The notes under the pieces: model-generated
Database searches by the model: none
What the model saw: only the letters and a program-made list of their open reading frames with translations
Told to the model about the DNA's origin: nothing
Made by a program: the position numbers and the translations under genes
Shown here: piece after piece, positions 17,724 through 26,374 of the stretch
How positions within the stretch are numbered: the stretch's first letter is position 1
How the letters are laid out: each line of letters opens with the position of its first letter
Assembly (NCBI RefSeq): GCF_036880405.1
Contig: NZ_JBAJJM010000002.1
Location: 1-64,000 of the forward strand
DNA length: 64,000 bases
Direction of reading: 5' to 3'
From: Mannheimia indoligenes
GTDB taxonomy: Bacteria; Pseudomonadota; Gammaproteobacteria; Enterobacterales; Pasteurellaceae

Positions 17724-18257
17724 TTATTCCTTATTGGCTAAAACCACTAATGTAGTAGTGAGTTCTACTTTTCTATCTTCTGCAGATTTAGTTAAAGTAA
17801 GCAAGTGATATTTTAAATAGTCAATTTGGTTAAGATCGTTAATAAAATTAAACAATGAATGGCTATCAGCAGTTATTTTTAATTCAATGCTTTTACCTTG
17901 TTCTAAATTCCAATTTAGATTATCAATATTAAGATGATGTTTCTGGGCTATTTTTTGTATTGTAGTATTAATATTTGTTAAGTTATTTTCTGTTTTTTTA
18001 GATTTAACCTTGTCAAATAATTGGTTGTAGAAATTTTTCTGATGAGTAAGGTTTACATTTTGATTGCCTATCTTTTCTACGAGCTGATTAATATCTAAGT
18101 GAATTTTGATTATATAAAGTATAGGTAAAAGAATAAGAGTGAAGAACATAAAAGCTTGTATTGTTTTTTGGTTTTTTCTAATGAAATTAACCACTTTGAA
18201 GATAGTGCTATTCGGATTTAAATATAAATTTTCTAGCTTATTTTTAATTAAAATCAT
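17724..18257 (-). CDS. comC: Competence protein ComC (HofO/PilO-like)
   Basis: A 177-residue bitopic inner-membrane protein: one hydrophobic helix at about residues 34-52, then a periplasmic coiled-coil and a small globular domain ending FINDLNQIDYLKYHLLTLT. This layout is that of PilO. Assignment rests on topology and place in the operon. It is very AT-rich, like its neighbours in this operon. Confidence 0.75.
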   Translation of the reverse strand: MILIKNKLENLYLNPNSTIFKVVNFIRKNQKTIQAFMFFTLILLPILYIIKIHLDINQLVEKIGNQNVNLTHQKNFYNQLFDKVKSKKTENNLTNINTTIQKIAQKHHLNIDNLNWNLEQGKSIELKITADSHSLFNFINDLNQIDYLKYHLLTLTKSAEDRKVELTTTLVVLANKE

Positions 18258-18258
18258 C

Positions 18259-18780
18259 TTAATTTCCTTTATGTTTTATGCTGAATGTAAAAGATATTTC
18301 ATTTTTATAATTAACACTTACTTGCTCTGTTTTTGTTTCAATAAATTCTTTTTGATATAAATATTGCTCTAGCTTTTTGAAATCTTCCTCTATACTTAAA
18401 TTGCCACCTATTCTTAAATAAAGCTCTTTTTCTTGATATAACTGTATTGTATCTATGCCTCCATTTTTTAAAGGTATATTCTTGATCATTGTAAATAATT
18501 GTTCGGTTTTCTTATTCTCAGCAAAAGGTAAAGTAATATTATTTCCATTTTGAAGGAGTAAAATTTTATTTTCAAAATCAAAGGTGTCTGTTTGCAGTTT
18601 TTCTAATTGCTGTGTAAGAGACTTAATTTCATTATTTTTCTGAACACTATAAAAGAGTAAATAGAAGCTAATAAGGCTCATTAATAAAAAAATACAAGCG
18701 ATATTTTTAATGCTTTTATAGTGAGTAAATACCCATTTGCTTTTTATATTATCACTTAAATCAATGCCTTGCCATTCCAT
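18259..18780 (-). CDS. comB: Competence protein ComB (HofN/PilN-like)
   Basis: A 173-residue bitopic protein with the PilN layout: a short cytoplasmic N-terminus (MEWQGIDLSDNIKSKW), a membrane helix at about residues 27-46, and a periplasmic coiled-coil plus globular domain. PilN binds the cytoplasmic PilM through its N-terminus. I choose the ATG at 18780, behind GGAG; this overlaps the end of comA by 25 bases. A TTG at 18804 in frame is less likely. Confidence 0.78.
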   Translation of the reverse strand: MEWQGIDLSDNIKSKWVFTHYKSIKNIACIFLLMSLISFYLLFYSVQKNNEIKSLTQQLEKLQTDTFDFENKILLLQNGNNITLPFAENKKTEQLFTMIKNIPLKNGGIDTIQLYQEKELYLRIGGNLSIEEDFKKLEQYLYQKEFIETKTEQVSVNYKNEISFTFSIKHKGN

Positions 18781-19457
18781 AAACTTGCTCCGAGTGCGAG
18801 ACAATAAAGTTGTTTTGCTTCATCAGATGGTATATTAATATCGGTAATCATAATATTAGCTAAATGGGTGCAATCTTTAGGTTCAATTTGAGGAAATAGT
18901 AATTCACTTTTCGTAAATTGAACTATTTTTTGCTTAAAAGAAAAACAGGGAAAGTTATTATCAAGTTGAGGATTTAAATGAAAAACACCTCGAATATAAC
19001 AATGTAGCTCGCAATCTAATATATTGTTAAATTGGTTTAAACTTTCAGCATAGTTTTTATTTAATGCATAAATTGTTATTTTATCAAGATTGGTATTACT
19101 ACTCGGCAATCGTTGATAATCAAAATTGAGTAATTCAATTGCAAGTGGCTGCTCATTTTTTAAAATTTGGATAACTTGCTGATGTAATTGGATTTCATCA
19201 AGTTTTTTAGAGATAAAAATTGTTTTTCGCCAGATATATTGGTAAGGAATAGTGCGAACAAGGGTAAAAGGTTCATTCACTATTTCTTTTGCGATGATCT
19301 TTTGAATATCCATTTCTAACCCTTCACTCTTTTTTTGCCAAAAAGTACTGAATTTTTCAGCTTGATTTTTGACTAAGCAATAATATTGCTCATCTTCACT
19401 TAAGCCTAAAACTATGGGCGATAGAGGCTTTTTCACTGATGGTTTAAGTAATTTCAT
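18756..19457 (-). CDS. comA: Competence protein ComA (HofM/PilM-like)
   Basis: A 233-residue cytoplasmic protein, first in comABCDE. It resembles the PilM/HofM group by position and by segments such as LSPIVLGLSEDEQYYCLVK and the C-terminal LYCLALGASLWN. It would sit under the inner-membrane platform of the type IV pilus used for DNA uptake. As I recall, the H. influenzae protein is somewhat longer (about 265 residues), so some C-terminal sequence may be missing. The ribosome site is weak. A CRP-S site lies about 120 bases upstream. Confidence 0.78.
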   Translation of the reverse strand: MKLLKPSVKKPLSPIVLGLSEDEQYYCLVKNQAEKFSTFWQKKSEGLEMDIQKIIAKEIVNEPFTLVRTIPYQYIWRKTIFISKKLDEIQLHQQVIQILKNEQPLAIELLNFDYQRLPSSNTNLDKITIYALNKNYAESLNQFNNILDCELHCYIRGVFHLNPQLDNNFPCFSFKQKIVQFTKSELLFPQIEPKDCTHLANIMITDINIPSDEAKQLYCLALGASLWNGKALI

Positions 19458-19574
19458 AATAAGTTCAATAAGTAAAATTTATAGCAATTTAGTTAGGCTA
19501 AATGGGCGTTTTCGCTTATACTTAGCAACTTAATATTGGCTTTAAATTTACATTTCGTCATTAACCAAAAGAGA

Positions 19575-19598
19575 TTTTTTCGATGCGGATCGCAAAAA
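19575..19598. promoter_or_regulatory. CRP-S (Sxy-dependent) competence site for comABCDE
   Basis: A 24-base near-palindrome: the core CGATGCGGATCG (19581-19592) is flanked by T and A runs, and 10 of 12 base pairs match. On the minus strand the core starts TTTTTGCGATCCGCATCG, the form that distinguishes CRP-S sites of competence genes from ordinary CRP sites (TGCGA in place of TGTGA). It overlaps the ATG of ponA (19583) and lies upstream of comA, the gene it should control through CRP and Sxy. Confidence 0.85.
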
Positions 19599-22132
19599 TA
19601 ATATTTAGTGCTTTACTTTCACTGTTAATTTTAGGTGGAGTAATTGGCGGTTTACTTTATATGCATATCAAGTCTGACTTACCTGATGTTGCAACGCTTA
19701 AAAATGTTGAGCTACAACAACCAATGCAGATTTTTACCTTAGACGGTAAATTAATTGGTGAGGTGGGCGAAGAACGTCGTATTCCGGTTAAACTTGAAGA
19801 TGTTCCCCCAATGCTTATAAAAGCAATTTTAGCAACGGAAGATGCTCGCTTTTATGAGCATAAAGGAATTGACCCTAAAGGGATTATGCGGGCATTGTGG
19901 CGTACCAGTCAGGGCGATACACAAGGGGCAAGTACTATTACTCAGCAATTAGCAAAAAACTTTTTCTTAACACCTGAGCGTAGTATTGAGCGTAAAGCTA
20001 AAGAAGCTATCTTAGCGTTAGAAATTGAACAAGTTCTGACGAAAAATGAAATTTTAGAGCTTTATTTAAACAAAATTTATTTGGGGTATCGCTCACACGG
20101 TGTAGCTGCAGCGGCAAAAACCTATTTTAATAAAGCATTAAACGATTTAACCCTTTCGGAAATTGCGATTATTGCGGGGCTTCCAAAAGCACCATCAACG
20201 ATGAACCCACTCTATTCGGTAAAACGAGCAGAAGATCGCCGTAATGTAGTTTTGGGAAGGATGCTTGAAACTAAGGATATTACTCAAGAAGAGTACGAAA
20301 AAGCAAAAGCTGAGCCAATTGTGGCTAATTACTATGGTGCAACCTTAGAATTTAGAGCCGATTATGTTACAGAGATGGTTCGCCAAGAAATTGTAAAACG
20401 TTATGGTGAAAATATTGCTTATAACAAAGGTTTAAAAGTCTATGCAACGGTACTTTCTGCAGACCAAAAAGCTGCACAAGATGCATTGCGTGAAAATTTG
20501 ATTGATTATGATCGCAGACGTGGTTGGCGTGGAGCTGAAAAATTATGGGCAGGAAATGATGCTTGGGATGATGAAAAAATTATCGACCATTTAAGTAAAT
20601 TACCAAAATCAGAGCCTTTTACACCTGCGGTAGTAATGCAAGCAGACAAATCAAAATATACGATTTTGTTAGCAAACGGAGAAGCTTCTATATTAAAGCG
20701 TGTTAATGCTTCTTTTGCTCCTAAAGGCTTAAAAGTAGGTGAGCAAATTTGGGTAAGGCAAAATAAAAGTAAAGATTGGGCTTTAGGACAAATTCCTGAA
20801 GTAAATTCAGGGTTAGTCTCTATTAATAGTGAAAATGGGGCGATTGAAGCTATTGTAGGGGGATTTAGCTTTGAGCAAAGTCGTTTTAATCGTGCGACAC
20901 AATCGGTAGTACAGGTTGGCTCTGCAATTAAACCTTTTATTTATGCAGCGGCAATGAATAAGGGATTAAGTCTTTCAACTACTATTAGTGATGGTCCAAT
21001 TGTAATTAAAAAGCCAGGGCAAAAAGAGTGGAAGCCGAAAAATGCTGATGGGGTTTATGGTGGTCCAACTCGAGCAAGGGTTGCTTTAGGTAAATCCAGA
21101 AATATGGTGGCAATTCGTGTGCTACAAATGGCTGGTATTGATTATACTGCCGATTATTTACAACGTTTCGGATTTAACCGTAACCAATATGTGGCAACAG
21201 AATCTTTAGCCTTAGGTGCAGCTTCATTCACACCATTAGAAATGGCTCGTGCTTATGCTGTATTTAATAATGGAGGTTACTTAATTGAGCCATATATTAT
21301 TGATCGCATTATTGATGCTCAAGGTTACGAACTATACCAAGCAAACCCTGTAGTAGCTTGTTCTGTTTGTGATAATCCGGTTATTTATCCTGAGCCTAAA
21401 TATTTTGACTCTGTTAAAATTCACGATGAAACACAGGTTGGTACAACACCTGCAACCACCTCTAATAATGAGGAAGTTGTTGAAGAAACGGATGAAATTG
21501 AAACAGAATTACCGGAAAATAACGTAGAAAAGGGTTCACCAAGCTTAATGGCGGAATCTTCTCATCACGTTAAAGGGCTACGTTATGCACCACACGTTAT
21601 CAGTAATGAATTAGCATTTTTAATGCGTAGTGCGTTAGCAACAGCGGTTACCGGTGAGCCTGAATATGGCTGGCGAGGTACGAGTTATAAGATGTTAAAT
21701 ACGATTAAGCGTGCTGATGTAGGTGGTAAAACCGGTACAACGAATAATTCCAAAGCAACTTGGTATGCCGGCTTTGGTGCAGATATTTCGACTGTTGTTT
21801 ATGTTGGATTTGATGATAATAAAAAAGAGCTAGGTAAAGGAGCAACGGGCTCAAGTACTGCTTTACCTGCTTGGATAAATTATATGAAAGTTGCATTAGC
21901 AGATAAGCAAGTTGAAAAGCAAGTCGTGCCTAAAAATATCATTGAAGTAAAAATTGATCCAAACAGCGGTTTCTTGGGCGATGGGAGTAAAGAGTTCTTT
22001 ATCAAAGGTACTGAACCAACAAAACGTTATGTGGTTGAAAGAGGTTATACTGAAAAATCTCCAGCACAAACTGCCCCCGCCCGGTTAGGGCTTCCACCGC
22101 CGGGAGTATTGCAAAGTGGAGAGTTATTCTAA
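19583..22132 (+). CDS. mrcA: Penicillin-binding protein 1A
   Basis: An 849-residue bifunctional peptidoglycan synthase, also called PonA. One N-terminal membrane anchor (about residues 5-27) is followed by the GT51 glycosyltransferase domain with ATEDARFYEHKGIDPKGI (about 88) and QGASTITQQLAKNFFL, an OB-like insert, and a transpeptidase domain. Catalytic Ser is in VGSAIKPF (about 447), with GKSRNMVA as the second motif and KTGTTN as the third near residue 715. Divergent from the com operon, as mrcA is from hofMNOPQ in E. coli. Its start codon lies inside the CRP-S site. Confidence 0.95.
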   Translation: MRIAKIIFSALLSLLILGGVIGGLLYMHIKSDLPDVATLKNVELQQPMQIFTLDGKLIGEVGEERRIPVKLEDVPPMLIKAILATEDARFYEHKGIDPKGIMRALWRTSQGDTQGASTITQQLAKNFFLTPERSIERKAKEAILALEIEQVLTKNEILELYLNKIYLGYRSHGVAAAAKTYFNKALNDLTLSEIAIIAGLPKAPSTMNPLYSVKRAEDRRNVVLGRMLETKDITQEEYEKAKAEPIVANYYGATLEFRADYVTEMVRQEIVKRYGENIAYNKGLKVYATVLSADQKAAQDALRENLIDYDRRRGWRGAEKLWAGNDAWDDEKIIDHLSKLPKSEPFTPAVVMQADKSKYTILLANGEASILKRVNASFAPKGLKVGEQIWVRQNKSKDWALGQIPEVNSGLVSINSENGAIEAIVGGFSFEQSRFNRATQSVVQVGSAIKPFIYAAAMNKGLSLSTTISDGPIVIKKPGQKEWKPKNADGVYGGPTRARVALGKSRNMVAIRVLQMAGIDYTADYLQRFGFNRNQYVATESLALGAASFTPLEMARAYAVFNNGGYLIEPYIIDRIIDAQGYELYQANPVVACSVCDNPVIYPEPKYFDSVKIHDETQVGTTPATTSNNEEVVEETDEIETELPENNVEKGSPSLMAESSHHVKGLRYAPHVISNELAFLMRSALATAVTGEPEYGWRGTSYKMLNTIKRADVGGKTGTTNNSKATWYAGFGADISTVVYVGFDDNKKELGKGATGSSTALPAWINYMKVALADKQVEKQVVPKNIIEVKIDPNSGFLGDGSKEFFIKGTEPTKRYVVERGYTEKSPAQTAPARLGLPPPGVLQSGELF

Positions 22133-22278
22133 AAATTGTGAGGAATATGCTCTTAAAAGTTGAAAAATAGGGGCATTTCTTGCGATAATAACGACCAATT
22201 TTATTTTGGGCGATTTGTGAGTTATTTATATATCTTTAGTCAATAAACGGATTTTATTGCAATTTTTATAAGAAATCA

Positions 22279-22308
22279 GACCGCTTGTAGAACAAGCGGT
22301 CATTTTTT
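22279..22308 (+). terminator. Intrinsic terminator made of two facing DNA uptake signals
   Basis: GACCGCTTGT (22279-22288) and ACAAGCGGTC (22292-22301) form a perfect ten-base stem with a three-base loop, followed by ATTTTTT. Both arms are full uptake signals, so one element serves both DNA recognition and termination after ponA. Confidence 0.88.
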
Positions 22309-22362
22309 CTTTTAATTTCACAAATCAAATGTTTATAAATTTTAATAATAGAAGAAGAAATA

Positions 22363-22887
22363 ATGGCTGAAAAACGTAATATTTTTCTAATTGGACCGAT
22401 GGGGGCTGGAAAGAGCACAATTGGTCGCCAACTGGCTCAAACATTAGGAATGGAATTTTTGGATTCCGACAGCGTGATTGAAGAAAGAGCCGGTGCAGAT
22501 ATTGATTGGATCTTTGATGTTGAAGGTGAAGCGGGTTTTCGCAAGCGTGAAGAGCGTATCCTGAACGAATTAACGCAAAATCACGGTATTGTGCTTTCAA
22601 CGGGCGGTGGCTCTATTTTGTCAAAAGATAACCGCAATGTATTATCGGCTCGTGGTATCGTGATCTACTTAGAAACAACGGTAGATAAGCAATTTGAGCG
22701 TACGCAACGTGATAAAAAACGCCCTCTGTTACAAACAGAAGATCCACGTAAAACATTAGAAGAATTAGCGAAAATCCGCAATCCGCTTTATGAAGAAATT
22801 GCGGATATCACTATCCATACTGATGAACAAAGTGCAAAAGTGGTTGCAAATCAAATCATTGATATGATGGATAATTTAGTCGCATAG
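22363..22887 (+). CDS. aroK: Shikimate kinase I
   Basis: A 174-residue cytosolic kinase that phosphorylates shikimate, the fifth step toward chorismate. P-loop GPMGAGKSTIGRQLA at residues 9-23, shikimate-binding DSDSVIEERAG (about 34) and STGGGSIL (about 79), and lid residues RTQRDKKRPLL near 110. Ribosome site AGAAGAAA before the ATG. It heads aroK-aroB, the conserved pairing, with dam following. Confidence 0.96.
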   Translation: MAEKRNIFLIGPMGAGKSTIGRQLAQTLGMEFLDSDSVIEERAGADIDWIFDVEGEAGFRKREERILNELTQNHGIVLSTGGGSILSKDNRNVLSARGIVIYLETTVDKQFERTQRDKKRPLLQTEDPRKTLEELAKIRNPLYEEIADITIHTDEQSAKVVANQIIDMMDNLVA

Positions 22888-22916
22888 GAAACCTAAATTA
22901 AGCTAAGGAGCGAGAT

Positions 22917-24005
22917 ATGTTACAGGTTAATGTGGAATTAAAAGAACGCCGCTATCCGATTATTATTGGAGAGGGAATACTTGCTCAGGCTGCAAGCTAT
23001 TCGCCGTTAAAAGCAGGCGATAAAGTGATGATTGTATCCAATCCAACCGTTGCCTTTCATTATCTCGAAACTGTTACCCGTACTTTGACTGAATTAGGTT
23101 GCCAAGTAGATTCGGTGCTAATTCCTGATGGCGAAGAGCATAAAAATCTGGATTCGTTAAATTTGATTTTTACTGCGTTATTAGAAAAAAATCATAATCG
23201 TGATAGCACCTTAATTGCTTTAGGGGGCGGTGTAATTGGCGATGTGGCAGGTTATGCCGCCGCTTCTTACCAACGTGGTATTCGTTTTATCCAAATCCCA
23301 ACTACGTTATTGGCACAGGTGGATTCTTCCGTTGGTGGTAAAACCGCAGTTAATCACCCGCTTGGCAAAAATATGATCGGGGCTTTTTATCAGCCTATTT
23401 CTGTTATTGTGGATACTAAAACGCTTGCGACTTTGCCAAAAAGAGAAGTGAGTGCCGGCTTGGCAGAAGTAATCAAATACGGAGCGATTTTTGATATTGC
23501 TTTTTTTGAATGGCTTGAAAAGCATATTGATGGTTTAGTTTCTCTCAAACAAGATGAGCTGGAATATTGCATTCAACGTTGTTGCCAATTAAAAGCAGAT
23601 GTTGTTGCCCGTGATGAAACGGAAAAAGGCGATCGTGCGTTGCTTAATTTGGGGCATACTTTTGGACACGCAATTGAAGCTCGTATGGGCTATGGCGTAT
23701 GGCTACACGGTGAAGCTGTTGCGGTTGGTATGCTTGAAGCGGCTGCTTTGTCGCAAATTTTAGGTGATTTGAATGTGGAAGATGTAGCTCGTTTAGAAAA
23801 ATTACTGGCGAGAGCAAACCTACCTACTATTTCTCCGGATGGTATGGAGCCTTTGGAATACTTGCCGTATATGTGGCGAGATAAAAAAGTATTAGGTGGG
23901 CAATTACGTTTGATTTTACTGAAATCACTTGGTCAAGCTTATGTCTCAGCAAGAGCAACCGAAGAACAAGTGCTGGCATCTATAGAACGTTTTACCCAGC
24001 GTTAA
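22917..24005 (+). CDS. aroB: 3-dehydroquinate synthase
   Basis: A 362-residue NAD- and zinc-dependent enzyme of the second shikimate-pathway step, turning DAHP into 3-dehydroquinate. NAD-binding GGGVIGDVAGYAA near residues 104-116, TTLLAQVDSSVGGKTAVNHP near 137-156, AEVIKYG near 184, and zinc ligands in NLGHTFGHAIE (about 245) and GEAVAVGM (about 263). AAGGAG ribosome site 29 bases after aroK; one transcript is likely. Confidence 0.96.
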   Translation: MLQVNVELKERRYPIIIGEGILAQAASYSPLKAGDKVMIVSNPTVAFHYLETVTRTLTELGCQVDSVLIPDGEEHKNLDSLNLIFTALLEKNHNRDSTLIALGGGVIGDVAGYAAASYQRGIRFIQIPTTLLAQVDSSVGGKTAVNHPLGKNMIGAFYQPISVIVDTKTLATLPKREVSAGLAEVIKYGAIFDIAFFEWLEKHIDGLVSLKQDELEYCIQRCCQLKADVVARDETEKGDRALLNLGHTFGHAIEARMGYGVWLHGEAVAVGMLEAAALSQILGDLNVEDVARLEKLLARANLPTISPDGMEPLEYLPYMWRDKKVLGGQLRLILLKSLGQAYVSARATEEQVLASIERFTQR

Positions 24006-24013
24006 AAATTTAA

Positions 24014-24841
24014 ATGAGTCATTCTAAACACCGAGCCTTTTTAAAATGGGCGGGCGGTAAATATCGCCTTATTTCAGATATTCAAACCCATTTGCCGAAA
24101 AAGGCTTGTCTAGTTGAGCCTTTTGTCGGTGCGGGTTCGGTGTTTCTGAATACTGACTTTGAACACTATATCCTTGCCGATATTAACCCTGATTTAATTA
24201 ATCTTTTCAATACGGTAAAAGCAGATGTTGAGCATTATATCGCTCAAACAAAATTGCTTTTTCTACACCCAAAAGCAAATACTGAAACCTTTTATAAAGC
24301 ACGCCGTGCGGAATTTAATCGTTCAAAAGATATTTTTCGCCGTTCGGTTATTTTTCTCTATTTAAATCGTTTTGGTTATAACGGGTTATGTCGTTATAAC
24401 CAAAAAAAAGGTTATAATGTGCCGTTTGGGCGTTATAAAACCCATTATTTCCCTGAAAATGAGTTGCGGTTTTTTGCAGAAAAAGCTCAAAAAGCGACTT
24501 TTATTTGTGCGGATTTTGAACAGGTGTTTGAGCTGGTAAAAAATAGTGCGATAGATTGTGTTATCTATTGCGATCCTCCTTATGCCCCGTTATTGCAAGA
24601 GACTAACTTTACTCAATACGCAGGAGGGGGATTTAGTTTGTTACAGCAAGCTCGCTTGGCAAATCTTGCCCTAGAGATGAAAGAGCAGGGCATTCCTGTA
24701 TTAATTTCAAATCACGACACTGATTTTACTCGGCTGATTTATCAATCCGCTCAAATCACATCAGTGCAAGTGCAGCGTTCAATTGGGCAGAAAGCGGATT
24801 CCCGAATTAAAGTTGGCGAACTATTTGCGTTATTTTCCTAA
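24014..24841 (+). CDS. dam: DNA adenine methylase (GATC)
   Basis: A 275-residue methyltransferase that methylates the adenine of GATC, setting strand identity for mismatch repair and timing of replication. AdoMet-binding FLKWAGGKYRL at residues 9-19 and VEPFVGAGSVF at about 36; catalytic DPPY at about residue 190; the NRFGYNGLCRYN segment fits alpha-class GATC enzymes. It begins nine bases after aroB. This is the chromosomal housekeeping Dam by context, not a restriction partner. Confidence 0.94.
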   Translation: MSHSKHRAFLKWAGGKYRLISDIQTHLPKKACLVEPFVGAGSVFLNTDFEHYILADINPDLINLFNTVKADVEHYIAQTKLLFLHPKANTETFYKARRAEFNRSKDIFRRSVIFLYLNRFGYNGLCRYNQKKGYNVPFGRYKTHYFPENELRFFAEKAQKATFICADFEQVFELVKNSAIDCVIYCDPPYAPLLQETNFTQYAGGGFSLLQQARLANLALEMKEQGIPVLISNHDTDFTRLIYQSAQITSVQVQRSIGQKADSRIKVGELFALFS

Positions 24842-24926
24842 TCATTTGCAAATTTTTCTAAAAATTTCACCGCTTGTGTTTATTATTTAATCGTTATTTT
24901 TTATTTTTATGCCTATGGAGTATCAA

Positions 24927-26285
24927 ATGGCAAATCAAAATGAAGAGCGTCAATCGTGGTCTAGCAGATTGGCATATATTATGACTGTTGCAGGAGCAAC
25001 TGTAGGGTTTGGAGCGACGTGGCGTTTCCCATATTTAGTGGGGGAAAACGGTGGCGGTGCTTATGTATTCCTATTCTGCATTGCAATGATTGTGATCGGC
25101 ATTCCAATGATTTTAGTCGAAAATGTGATTGGCAGAAGAATGCGGGTGAATGCCGTTGATGCCTTCGGTGGTTCGGCAAATGGTAAAAAAATCTCCCCTG
25201 CTTGGAAAATACTAGGCTATATGGGGTTACTCGGTGCATTTGGTATTCTGGCATATTATATGGTGCTCGGTGGTTGGGTACTCAATTATATTGGTAGCCT
25301 AATTACGGGCAACCTTGATCTTTCAACGCCTGTTACGGTAGAAACCACGTATCAATTTTTCCAACAAAGTATTTTTAATAGTCCGGCGATTATTATTACT
25401 TATACTGCTATTTTTGTGCTGGTAAATTATTTTATTTTAGTGAAAGGAATCGTTGATGGTATTGAGCGTTCAGTTAAATACTTGATGCCGATCCTATTTG
25501 TGTTTTTACTGGTAATGGTTATCCGCAATGTAACTTTACCGGGAGCGGTTGAGGGAATTAAATTTTATCTGATGCCTGATTTCTCTAAAATCACGCCAAA
25601 ACTTTTTGTGTTTGTATTAGGGCAGGTGTTCTTTGCATTAAGTCTAGGGTTTGGTGTGTTAATTACGCTTTCAAGCTATTTAGATAAAAATGAAAACCTC
25701 GTTAAAACGGCGACTATTACAGGCGTGATGAATACGATTATTGCGGTTCTTGCCGGTTTTATGATCTTCCCATCGCTATTCAGCTTTGGTGTTGCACCAA
25801 ATTCCGGTCCGACATTAGTTTTCCAAAGTTTGCCGATTGTTTTCTCAAATATGTGGGGCGGTACGATTTTTGCGATTATTTTCTTTGCTTTGTTGGTTGT
25901 TGCGGCTTTAACCACCTCATTAACAATTTATGAAGTGATTATTACTGCTCTTCAAGAAAAAGCAAATATCAGCCGTAAGAAAGCAATTTTTATTACCTTA
26001 GCAACCATTTTTATACTAGGCAATATCCCGTCAGCATTAAGTGATAATGTGCTAAAAGATGTGCAAATTATGGGCAAAAGCATTTTTGATGCCTTCGATT
26101 ATATCAGCGGAAATATTCTCTTCATTTTAACCGCATTAGGTAGTGCTATTTTTGTCGGTTTTGTATTAAAAGATGAAGCAAAAGAAGAGCTTGGAGCGGG
26201 TAAAACATTGACTAATATTTGGTTTAATTACGTTCGCTTTGTGATCCCTGTGATTATTTTAGTGATTTTCTTTAATTCACTGTAG
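24927..26285 (+). CDS. Sodium-dependent transporter of the NSS (SNF) family
   Basis: A 452-residue inner-membrane symporter with about 11-12 helices. The first helix carries the family motif AGATVGFGATWRFPYLVGENGGGAY (in parts, about residues 22-46), the substrate and sodium site region. Bacterial relatives move amino acids such as tyrosine, tryptophan or leucine with sodium. I start at the ATG at 24927 behind TATGGAG rather than at 24909, which has no ribosome site. Followed by a strong terminator. Confidence 0.88.
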   Translation: MANQNEERQSWSSRLAYIMTVAGATVGFGATWRFPYLVGENGGGAYVFLFCIAMIVIGIPMILVENVIGRRMRVNAVDAFGGSANGKKISPAWKILGYMGLLGAFGILAYYMVLGGWVLNYIGSLITGNLDLSTPVTVETTYQFFQQSIFNSPAIIITYTAIFVLVNYFILVKGIVDGIERSVKYLMPILFVFLLVMVIRNVTLPGAVEGIKFYLMPDFSKITPKLFVFVLGQVFFALSLGFGVLITLSSYLDKNENLVKTATITGVMNTIIAVLAGFMIFPSLFSFGVAPNSGPTLVFQSLPIVFSNMWGGTIFAIIFFALLVVAALTTSLTIYEVIITALQEKANISRKKAIFITLATIFILGNIPSALSDNVLKDVQIMGKSIFDAFDYISGNILFILTALGSAIFVGFVLKDEAKEELGAGKTLTNIWFNYVRFVIPVIILVIFFNSL

Positions 26286-26301
26286 AGTGAAACATATAAA
26301 T

Positions 26302-26335
26302 AAAGCTGTTTGAATGCGTATTCAAACAGCTTTTT
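26302..26335. terminator. Bidirectional intrinsic terminator
   Basis: AAAGCTGTTTGAA (26302-26314) pairs fully with TTCAAACAGCTTT (26321-26333) over a six-base loop, followed by T on + and A-rich on the other side. It separates the convergent NSS and SLC13 genes. Confidence 0.9.
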
Positions 26336-26374
26336 ACTTTTACAAGCGGTTAAAAAAGCATAATTTTTTTACGA

